From NCBI GenBank assembly GCA_003583745.1, contig QXPY01000007.1, positions 186,001-250,000 of the forward strand: 64,000 bases of DNA, read 5' to 3'. Each line of letters starts with the position of its first letter. Positions within the stretch are counted from its first letter, which is position 1. Source of the stretch: Rhodocyclales bacterium GT-UBC (GTDB lineage: Bacteria; Pseudomonadota; Gammaproteobacteria; Burkholderiales; Rhodocyclaceae). The notes below the pieces were generated by a model. That model was not told where the DNA came from and did not search any database. It saw only the letters and a program-made list of their open reading frames with translations. The position numbers were made by a program, and so were the translations under genes. This document shows positions 1 to 6,183 of the stretch, piece by piece.

Positions 1-194
1 CCGGTCGAATGCGCCGGATCGCCGGTTACCCGGTAACTCGGACACATCACGCCCTTGCCGTCACGCTGGCACTGATGATTGTTCATGCAAACCGCCACCG
101 CCTTGGCGTAATTGCCCCCGGTTGCCGGAATGCCGGCATAGGCATCGCCCATGCCGTAAGTGTCGTAAGCCGACCAATCAAGATGCGTTTTCAT
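1..194 (-). CDS. Fe-S oxidoreductase, N-terminal fragment (runs off window start)
   Basis: Only the first ~64 codons are present; the rest lies before the window. Reading from the ATG at 194 the protein carries a ferredoxin-like stretch (CMNNHQC, then GVMCPSYRVTGDPAHST) typical of the iron-sulfur part of GlpC/D-lactate-dehydrogenase-type oxidoreductases. It diverges from nifB and has its own sigma-54 promoter (206-221), so it is probably nitrogen-fixation linked, perhaps in electron supply. The start is uncertain: the predicted transcription start (~195) falls directly at this ATG, which would give an almost leaderless message. An internal ATG at 152 is an alternative. No good ribosome binding site is seen at either position. 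Function beyond a Fe-S redox protein cannot be judged from this fragment. Confidence 0.65.
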   Translation of the reverse strand, partial: MKTHLDWSAYDTYGMGDAYAGIPATGGNYAKAVAVCMNNHQCQRDGKGVMCPSYRVTGDPAHST

Positions 195-205
195 GTCAGC
201 AATCA

Positions 206-221
206 CGCAAAAGCGGTGCCA
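206..221 (-). promoter_or_regulatory. sigma-54 promoter for the divergent Fe-S oxidoreductase
   Basis: Read on the minus strand the sequence is TGGCACCGCTTTTGCG: a -24 TGGCAC and a -12 TTGC with exactly ten bases between GG and GC, matching the RpoN consensus. Predicted transcription start ~195. It faces away from nifB. Confidence 0.75.
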
Positions 222-264
222 GAGGAAAATCGATAGGAATCAAAGCGATAGCACTTGGCACCTC

Positions 265-280
265 TGTCGTATTTGCGACA
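265..280. promoter_or_regulatory. NifA upstream activator sequence (shared)
   Basis: TGTCGTATTTGCGACA fits the NifA site TGT-N10-ACA exactly. The motif is symmetric and lies between two divergent sigma-54 promoters: about 73 bases from the nifB -24 element and about 56 bases from the -24 element of the leftward promoter. It could therefore serve both directions. Confidence 0.75.
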
Positions 281-343
281 ATGGCCCGACAGGCCGATTT
301 TGCACAAAACGCCAAGCTACTGTTTTTTAATAACTTTCACGAC

Positions 344-359
344 TGGCACAGCGATTGCT
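344..359 (+). promoter_or_regulatory. sigma-54 promoter of the nifB operon
   Basis: TGGCACAGCGATTGCT is a consensus -24/-12 RpoN promoter with GG and GC ten bases apart. Predicted start of transcription ~370, giving a ~26-base leader that ends in the GAGGAG ribosome binding site of nifB. Confidence 0.9.
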
Positions 360-395
360 GAAAAGGCTCCGCACAGCTTTTGAGGAGCCTTCATC

Positions 396-1904
396 GTGGA
401 ACTTCCAGTCATCAGCAATACCGCGCCAGCGTCAGAAGGCGGCGGCTGTTCATCCAGCGGCTGCGGTACGGCCCCGGATGCCCTCGGCCATCTGCCCGAC
501 CACATTCGCGCCAAGGTCCAGGACCATCCGTGCTATTCGGAAGAAGCGCACCACTACTTCGCCCGCATGCACGTTGCCGTCGCCCCGGCCTGCAACATCC
601 AGTGCAACTACTGCAATCGCAAATACGACTGCTCGAACGAATCGCGTCCAGGCGTTGTTTCCGAATTGCTGACGCCGGACCAGGCGATCAAGAAGGTTCT
701 CGCCGTCGCTGCCGAAATCCCGCAGATGACGGTACTCGGCATCGCCGGACCCGGAGACCCCTTGGCCAACCCGGGCCGCACCTTCGAAACCTTCGAACAG
801 CTGTCCGAGCGCGCCCCGGACATCAAGCTGTGCGTGTCGACCAACGGCCTCAACCTGCCGAAGTATGTCGACGAAATCGCTAAGCACAACATCGACCACG
901 TGACGATCACCATCAACTGTGTCGATCCGGAAGTCGGTGCCAAGATCTACCCGTGGATCTATTGGGAAAACAAGCGCATCACCGGTGTCGAAGGCGCCCG
1001 CATCCTGATCGAGCAACAGCAGAAGGGTCTGCAGATGCTCACCGACCGCGGCATCCTGGTCAAGGTCAACTCGGTGCTGATCCCTGGCGTCAATGACGAA
1101 CATCTCAAGGAAGTCTCGAAGATCGTCAAGGCCAAGGGAGCCTTCCTGCACAACGTCATGCCGCTGATTGCCGAAGCTGAACACGGCACCTACTACGGCA
1201 TCATGGAGCAGCCCGAACCGACGCCCGAACAGCTGCAGGAACTGCAGGATGCCTGTGCCGGCGACATGGCGATGATGCGCCACTGCCGCCAGTGCCGTGC
1301 CGATGCGGTCGGCCTGCTGGGCGAGGATCGCGGCGACGAGTTCACGCTCGACAAGATCGATGTCATGGATGTCGATTACGAAGCCGCCATGGTCCGCCGC
1401 AAGGAAGTGCACGACTCGATCATCGAGCAGCTCGAAGCCAAGCGCGGCAACGTCAAGCCGAAAGCCGAGGACTTGGGCATTCCGGCCGATTCCCGCCCGG
1501 TGCTGATGGCCGTTGCCGGCAAGAACGGTGTCGTTGCCGAGCACTTCGGTCATGCCAAGGAATTCCTGATCTACGAAGCTTCGCCGGCCGGCGTCCGTTT
1601 CATCAGCCATCGCAAGACCGAGTTGTACTGCGGCGGCATGGACAGCTGCGGCGATGGCGACGTGGTCGGCGAAGGCGCGACGGAATCGCTGCTGGATCGC
1701 AACATCCGCGTCCTCGAAGGCTGCGAAGTCGTCCTCTGCTCCAAGGTTGGCTACGAGCCGTGGGCCAAGCTGGAAGCCGCCGGCATCGCGCCGAATGGCG
1801 AACATGCGATGGAACCGATCGAAGAGGCGGTGATGGCGGTGTACAAGGAAATCGCCGTCACCGGCAAGTTGAGTCCTTCCGCCGATGGCAGAAAGGCAGC
1901 CTGA
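396..1904 (+). CDS. nifB: NifB, nitrogenase FeMo-cofactor biosynthesis radical SAM protein
   Basis: NifB makes NifB-co, the iron-sulfur-carbide core of the nitrogenase FeMo cofactor, using radical SAM chemistry. The 502-residue protein has the radical SAM cluster motif C66-x3-C70-x2-C73 (ACNIQCNYC). A C-terminal NifX/NafY-type cofactor-binding domain follows from about residue 365 (start VLMAVAGKNG, with EHFGHAKEF). This two-domain form is usual in Proteobacteria. The start is GTG at 396, placed by GAGGAG at 382-387; the -12 promoter element ends only 37 bases upstream. It is the first gene of an eight-gene nif operon, and the ferredoxin ATG follows two bases after its stop. Confidence 0.97.
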   Translation: MELPVISNTAPASEGGGCSSSGCGTAPDALGHLPDHIRAKVQDHPCYSEEAHHYFARMHVAVAPACNIQCNYCNRKYDCSNESRPGVVSELLTPDQAIKKVLAVAAEIPQMTVLGIAGPGDPLANPGRTFETFEQLSERAPDIKLCVSTNGLNLPKYVDEIAKHNIDHVTITINCVDPEVGAKIYPWIYWENKRITGVEGARILIEQQQKGLQMLTDRGILVKVNSVLIPGVNDEHLKEVSKIVKAKGAFLHNVMPLIAEAEHGTYYGIMEQPEPTPEQLQELQDACAGDMAMMRHCRQCRADAVGLLGEDRGDEFTLDKIDVMDVDYEAAMVRRKEVHDSIIEQLEAKRGNVKPKAEDLGIPADSRPVLMAVAGKNGVVAEHFGHAKEFLIYEASPAGVRFISHRKTELYCGGMDSCGDGDVVGEGATESLLDRNIRVLEGCEVVLCSKVGYEPWAKLEAAGIAPNGEHAMEPIEEAVMAVYKEIAVTGKLSPSADGRKAA

Positions 1905-1906
1905 TC

Positions 1907-2185
1907 ATGGCCCTGCAAATCACTGAATCCTGCGTCAACTGCTGGGCCTGCGTCGATGTCTGTCCGAACGACGCGATCTACCAGGACACGCCGCATTTCC
2001 TGATCGATGACGGCAAGTGCACGGAATGCCTGGGTGATCACAGCGTGCCGCAATGCGCTGCCATCTGTCCGATCGAAATGGCCATCGTCGATGAACTGGG
2101 TGCGTTCCTGAACCCGCCCGGTTCCTTGACCGGCATTCCGATCGAAAAGCTGAAGGAATTCGGCTTGTGGAAGGAAGCCGCCTGA
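1907..2185 (+). CDS. fdxN: nifB-associated 2[4Fe-4S] ferredoxin (FdxN-like)
   Basis: A 92-residue dicluster ferredoxin. The first cluster motif is C9-x2-C12-x2-C15-x3-C19-P. The second is the longer-spaced C38-x2-C41-x8-C50-x3-C54-P, as in ferredoxins that sit behind nifB. In this family the protein is thought to give electrons to NifB during NifB-co synthesis; that role is inferred here from position. It starts two bases after the nifB stop, and its own stop overlaps the next ATG (ATGA), so translation of the three genes is probably coupled. The longer open frame that begins inside nifB is not the real N-terminus, because similarity to ferredoxins starts at MALQITESC. Confidence 0.93.
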   Translation: MALQITESCVNCWACVDVCPNDAIYQDTPHFLIDDGKCTECLGDHSVPQCAAICPIEMAIVDELGAFLNPPGSLTGIPIEKLKEFGLWKEAA

Positions 2186-2664
2186 TGGCCGTTGTCACGT
2201 TCTACGAAAAACCCGGCTGCAAGGGCAATCTTCGCCAGAAGACCCTGCTCGCTGCCGCCGGGCATACCGTCCAGGCCAAAAGCCTGAAAACCGAAGCCTG
2301 GACGGCCGAACGCCTGCTTGCCTTTGTCGGCAAGCTGCCGATCGGCGACTGGTTCAACCGCAGTGCGCCGGCCATCAAGGCGGGCGAAATCGTGCCGGAA
2401 AACCTCGGATTCGAGGATGCCCTGCACCTGCTGCTCGAAAACCCCTTGCTGATCCGGCGGCCGTTGATGGAGGTGGGCGATGAACGCCAGGTCGGTTTCG
2501 ATACCGCCGCCGTCCATGCCTGGATCGGTCTGAACAATGTCGAATTGCCGGAAGGCAATATCGAAGCCTGCGTTCACGGACCGGAAGGCCATGGCAGTTG
2601 CGGCAGCCACGCCCACGACCATGAGGAAGAGGAAAGCAGCCATGGCAGCTGCGGCCATCACTGA
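2185..2664 (+). CDS. Nitrogenase-associated ArsC/Spx-like protein with His/Cys-rich tail
   Basis: A 159-residue protein of the thioredoxin-fold ArsC-like family found in nif clusters (the 'nitrogenase-associated protein' family, related to NifO). The N-terminus VTFYEKPGCKGN holds a single active-site-type cysteine, followed by LRQKTLL as in ArsC relatives; the segment LIRRPLMEVGDERQVGFD is also typical. The last ~30 residues are unusual: rich in His, Cys, Gly and Glu (GSCGSHAHDHEEEESS, then HGSCGHH), which looks like a metal-binding tail. The start at 2185 overlaps the ferredoxin stop (ATGA); an upstream GTG at 2167 is unlikely. Its 3' end overlaps the flavodiiron gene by 23 bases. Function in the cell is not known. 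Confidence 0.85.
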   Translation: MAVVTFYEKPGCKGNLRQKTLLAAAGHTVQAKSLKTEAWTAERLLAFVGKLPIGDWFNRSAPAIKAGEIVPENLGFEDALHLLLENPLLIRRPLMEVGDERQVGFDTAAVHAWIGLNNVELPEGNIEACVHGPEGHGSCGSHAHDHEEEESSHGSCGHH

Positions 2665-3913
2665 TCAAGCCGTAGAAATCGCACCGGGCGTCCACTGGGT
2701 GGGCGCCCTCGATCCGCATCTGCGGAGCTTCGACATCATCCTAAAAACCGCCAACGGCACGAGCTACAACTCGTATGTCGTGCGTGGACAGCACGGTGTC
2801 GCGGTGATCGACACCGTCAAGGAAAACTTCGCCGACGACTTCTTCCGCCGTCTCGAATCGGTCGCCGGTTACGACGAAATCACCACCATCGTCCTCAACC
2901 ATCTGGAGCCGGACCACAGTGGTGCGCTGCCCGAGCTGCTGAAGCGCGCCCCGCAGGCCAAGGTCTATCTGTCGAGCCGCGCCCAGATGATGCTCAAGGC
3001 CCTGCTCAAGCCGACCGGCGAAAAGGCTCCAGAGTACATTCCGGTCACCACGGACGACACCGTTGACCTCGGCGGCAGGACGCTGCGCTTTCTGCATACG
3101 CCCTACCTGCACTGGCCGGATACGCAATGCACCTATCTTGAAGAAGACGGGCTGCTGTTCACCGGCGACATCTTCGGCTGCCATTTCTGCGACCACCGCC
3201 TGTTCAACGATACGGTCGGCGATTTCCGCTTTTCCTTCGAGTACTACTACGCCCACATCATGCGGCCCTTCCGCGAGTATGTGCTCGATGCCATCGCGCT
3301 GATCGAACCGCTCGACATCAATCTGATCGCACCGGCGCACGGTCCGATCCTGCGCCATGCGCCACGCGACTACGTGCATCGTTACCGCGAGTTGGCCACA
3401 CCGCGCCTGTTCAACGAAGCGCGCAGCGAAAAGACCCTGGTCGTCTTCTACATCTCGGCCTACGGCAATACCCGGCGCATGGCCGAAGCCCTGGCTGCCG
3501 GCGCCGAAAGCATCGGCGGCGTGCGGGTCTCGCTATACGACCTCGAAGGGGGCGAGTCGGGCATTTTCACCGATCTCATCGAGGAAGCCGACGGTCTGGC
3601 CTTCGGCAGCCCGACGATCAATGCCGATGCCGTCAAGCCGATCTGGGACGTGCTCTCCTCGCTGACCACCGTCAACGTCAAGGGCAAGCTGGGCGCCGCA
3701 TTCGGCTCCTACGGCTGGAGCGGCGAAGCGGTCCGCCTGATCGAGGATCGCCTGCGCGGCCTGAAGCTGCGTGTCCCGATCGACGGGCTGCGCATCAAGC
3801 TGGTACCGGATGCCAGCGAACTCGAAGAATGCCGGAATCTCGGCGAAAACCTGGCGCGTCACCTGACGGGCCGGATCGAACATCGCGAAATCGACATGGC
3901 GACGCTCGCGTAA
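2642..3913 (+). CDS. Flavodiiron protein (O2- or NO-reducing), FprA-like
   Basis: A 423-residue A-type flavodiiron protein: an N-terminal metallo-beta-lactamase-like domain (~1-255) and a flavodoxin domain (~264-410). The diiron ligands are all present: H87-x-E89-x-D91-H92, H157, D176 and H233. The FMN phosphate loop is SAYGNTRR (~272-279). There is no rubredoxin or flavin-reductase extension, so electrons must come from a partner, plausibly one of the neighbouring ferredoxins. The family reduces O2 to water or NO to N2O in the cytoplasm. Its place inside a nif operon suggests oxygen scavenging for nitrogenase (inference). The ATG at 2642 is chosen for the AGAGGAAA at 2628-2635; it overlaps the preceding gene. 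Confidence 0.92.
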   Translation: MAAAAITDQAVEIAPGVHWVGALDPHLRSFDIILKTANGTSYNSYVVRGQHGVAVIDTVKENFADDFFRRLESVAGYDEITTIVLNHLEPDHSGALPELLKRAPQAKVYLSSRAQMMLKALLKPTGEKAPEYIPVTTDDTVDLGGRTLRFLHTPYLHWPDTQCTYLEEDGLLFTGDIFGCHFCDHRLFNDTVGDFRFSFEYYYAHIMRPFREYVLDAIALIEPLDINLIAPAHGPILRHAPRDYVHRYRELATPRLFNEARSEKTLVVFYISAYGNTRRMAEALAAGAESIGGVRVSLYDLEGGESGIFTDLIEEADGLAFGSPTINADAVKPIWDVLSSLTTVNVKGKLGAAFGSYGWSGEAVRLIEDRLRGLKLRVPIDGLRIKLVPDASELEECRNLGENLARHLTGRIEHREIDMATLA

Positions 3914-3928
3914 ACCAGGGAGAGAAAC

Positions 3929-4216
3929 ATGCCAAAAGCCAAAGTCACCTTCGAAGATATCGGCGTCTCGGTCACCGTACCGGCCGGCACCCGCCTCATC
4001 GAAGTGTCGGAAAAGGTCGGCGCCGGCATCACCTACGGTTGCCGTGAAGGTGAATGCTGCACCTGCCTGACCAAGATCGTATCGGGTGGCGAAAACCTTG
4101 CCCCGCCGAGCATCCTGGAAGACCAGGTACTCAAGGACAACCTGGCCCCGCGCGGCCACCGCCTGGCCTGCCAGGCTCAGATCATCGGCGGCGAAATCGT
4201 CGTCAAGCCCGCATAA
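3929..4216 (+). CDS. [2Fe-2S] ferredoxin of the nif operon
   Basis: A 95-residue plant-type ferredoxin with ligands C38-x4-C43-x2-C46 and a distal C81 (LACQ). The second cysteine of the loop is doubled (C43-C44). The start follows GGGAGAG about nine bases upstream. It lies 15 bases after the flavodiiron gene and may be its electron donor or serve nitrogenase. That role rests on position only. Small ferredoxins of this kind are common in diazotroph nif clusters. Confidence 0.9.
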   Translation: MPKAKVTFEDIGVSVTVPAGTRLIEVSEKVGAGITYGCREGECCTCLTKIVSGGENLAPPSILEDQVLKDNLAPRGHRLACQAQIIGGEIVVKPA

Positions 4217-4282
4217 GACTAAAAGCACGCCCAACCACAACAGAGAACTTCAACTCAACCCGCTCATCAGGAGAACCATTCA

Positions 4283-4645
4283 ATGGCCCTCATCACTTTC
4301 AGCAGCCCGCTGCACAAGGACAAGACGGTTTACGCCGTTGCCGGCAGCCACACCCAGACCATCCTGGCCCTGGCCAAGGAACATCACATCCCGATCGATT
4401 TCGGTTGCCAGGAAGGCAACTGCGGGACCTGCCTGGTCAAGGTATCCTCGGTCGACGGCAAGCGCGCCCCGATGGGTGGCCCGCTCAACGTCCGCGAAGT
4501 CGCCGCCCTGCTCGAACTCGGTCACATCACCAAGGCCCAGGTCGACCAGATGTACGTCGATGACATCCCGCCGACCCAATGGCGTCTGGCCTGTCAGATG
4601 ATCGTCCGCGACGAAGACATCCTGGTCGAATACCCGAGCAAATAA
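4283..4645 (+). CDS. FeSII (Shethna)-like [2Fe-2S] nitrogenase-protective protein
   Basis: A 120-residue [2Fe-2S] protein with C42-x4-C47-x2-C50 and C104. It resembles the Azotobacter FeSII/Shethna protein over its whole length: it shares the N-terminal IxFSSPL, the loop CQxGNCGxCLVK, the inserted helical region before the last cysteine, RLACQxIVxDEDxLVEY near the end, and a similar total length (~120). FeSII binds nitrogenase under oxygen stress and holds it in a protected, inactive complex. The assignment comes from remembered family sequence and fits the flavodiiron gene two genes upstream. AGGAG at 4269-4273 sets the start. A 66-base gap separates it from the preceding ferredoxin. Confidence 0.85.
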   Translation: MALITFSSPLHKDKTVYAVAGSHTQTILALAKEHHIPIDFGCQEGNCGTCLVKVSSVDGKRAPMGGPLNVREVAALLELGHITKAQVDQMYVDDIPPTQWRLACQMIVRDEDILVEYPSK

Positions 4646-4656
4646 GCGAGGCCATC

Positions 4657-5229
4657 ATGAACGGTCCGGATCGTTTGCCCTATCGCAAGGTGCTGCTCGC
4701 CGACCTGCTGGCCACGCCGGCAACCGCGAAAGTCGCGGCCGATCCGAACCGTTCGCTGCTGGCCAGCCTGATCGCTGGCCAGATTGCCGATACCGGCTGC
4801 CTGCCCGCCCACCTCGGCCTGGGTCGTGCAGTACATGAATACCTGCTCGACACCTACTTCCCCGGCTTCGACATCGCCGGGCCGGAACGGGAAATCGAGT
4901 CGATTCCCGAATGGTCGGACTTGCAGAAACTGCTGCTCGACCATCGAGCTTGCCAGAACGCTTCAGAACTCTGGCTGGCCAACATCGTGGCCACGGCTTG
5001 CGCCGGCCGCGACCACCTGTGGCAAGACCTCGGCCTGCAGGACAGAAACGAACTGAGTCAGCTGATGTGGCTGAATTTCACCGCGCTGGCGAGCGCCAAC
5101 AGCAGCGACATGAAGTGGAAAAAATTCCTTTATCGCCAGTTCTGCGCCAGCGAAGGCATCTACCTCTGCCCGGCCCCGTCCTGCGGCGAATGCCAGGAGC
5201 ACGCAAAATGTTTTGGACCGGAGAACTGA
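4657..5229 (+). CDS. nifQ: NifQ, molybdenum delivery for FeMo cofactor
   Basis: NifQ carries a Mo-Fe-S cluster and donates molybdenum for cofactor assembly on NifEN/NifH. The 190-residue protein has the family's C-terminal ligand motif C171-x4-C176-x2-C179-x5-C185 (CPAPSCGECQEHAKC). The ATG at 4657 is 11 bases after the FeSII-like stop. The weak GCGAGG upstream is the only ribosome-binding candidate, so coupling to the preceding gene is likely. The last 22 bases overlap draG. Confidence 0.93.
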   Translation: MNGPDRLPYRKVLLADLLATPATAKVAADPNRSLLASLIAGQIADTGCLPAHLGLGRAVHEYLLDTYFPGFDIAGPEREIESIPEWSDLQKLLLDHRACQNASELWLANIVATACAGRDHLWQDLGLQDRNELSQLMWLNFTALASANSSDMKWKKFLYRQFCASEGIYLCPAPSCGECQEHAKCFGPEN

Positions 5230-6182
5230 TCGCCCGTACCGCCCCCGTTCGACGGCGTGTCGCGCCGGCACCTTGGGACTCGCCCCTGCTGGGCAAGGCA
5301 ACGGCGGCCTATCTGGGCCTGGCGATTGGTGATGCCATGGGCGCCACCGTCGAATTTCTGACGCCGAACGAAATCCGTCACCAGCATGGCGAACACCGCG
5401 ACATCACCGGCGGCGGCTGGCTGCGCCTGAAAGCCGGCCAGGTCACCGACGACACCACCATGTCCCTTGCCCTCGGCGAGTCCATCCTGGCCGCCCGGGG
5501 CGTCGATGCCCAAGCGGCCGCCGAAGCCTTCGATGCCTGGATGCGCGCCAAGCCGGTGGATATCGGCAACACCGTACGCCGCAATCTCATTCAGTTCCGC
5601 AAGACCGGCAAGCCGGAGGCGGTGGCATCCGAACACGACGCCGGCAATGGCGCGGCCATGCGCGTCCTGCCAGTTGCCCTGGCCTGTCTGGGGCAAGATC
5701 GAACAGCAACTTTGGCAGCAAGCCGGGCACAAGCTCACGTTACCCATCACAATCTGCATTCCGATGCAGCCTGTGATGCCTTGATCCTGATGCTTCACGA
5801 ACTCCTGCATGGGCATGAAGTTCAGGACTTGCGCCAACATGCGGACAGGCTGGTCGAACAATTTCCGCTCTTCGCGTTCGACAAGAAGCGTCGCGACAAC
5901 CCGAGCGGCTATGTCGTCGAAACCATGCAGGCGGTTCTGCAAGCCTTTTTCGACACGAGTTGTTTCGAGGATTGTCTGATCGACGTCGTCAATCGCGGTG
6001 GCGATGCCGATACCACCGGCGCCATCGCCGGCATGCTGGCCGGTGCCCGTTATGGTCTGGACGCCATTCCGAAACGCTGGCTGCGCGCGCTCGACCCGGC
6101 AATCCGTCAGGCATGCGAACAACAGGCAGCCGATTTGCTCAGGCTGTCACAGGAAAAATCAAGCTTGGCCTTCCCAGGCTAG
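5208..6182 (+). CDS. draG: DraG, ADP-ribosyl-[dinitrogen reductase] glycohydrolase
   Basis: DraG removes ADP-ribose from an arginine of nitrogenase Fe protein (NifH) and so reactivates it when nitrogen is short or energy returns. The 324-residue protein has the ADP-ribosylglycohydrolase dimanganese motifs: GDAMGATVEF near residue 39, TDDTTMSLAL near residue 81, and RGGDADTTGAIAG in the C-terminal third. AGGAG at 5194-5198 gives the start at 5208, inside the end of nifQ. It is the last gene of the operon and meets the GGDEF/EAL gene tail to tail with one base between. The partner ADP-ribosyltransferase draT is not in this window. Confidence 0.92.
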   Translation: MFWTGELIARTAPVRRRVAPAPWDSPLLGKATAAYLGLAIGDAMGATVEFLTPNEIRHQHGEHRDITGGGWLRLKAGQVTDDTTMSLALGESILAARGVDAQAAAEAFDAWMRAKPVDIGNTVRRNLIQFRKTGKPEAVASEHDAGNGAAMRVLPVALACLGQDRTATLAASRAQAHVTHHNLHSDAACDALILMLHELLHGHEVQDLRQHADRLVEQFPLFAFDKKRRDNPSGYVVETMQAVLQAFFDTSCFEDCLIDVVNRGGDADTTGAIAGMLAGARYGLDAIPKRWLRALDPAIRQACEQQAADLLRLSQEKSSLAFPG

Positions 6183-6183
6183 A

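Noticed and set aside
256..276. TGGCAC followed by TTGC upstream of nifB, a second possible sigma-54 promoter
   Set aside because: The gap between GG and GC is 16 bases, not 10; the TTTGC is part of the NifA site.
450..1805. Long minus-strand open frame opposite nifB
   Set aside because: Shadow of nifB caused by high GC third positions; no family similarity and no start signals.
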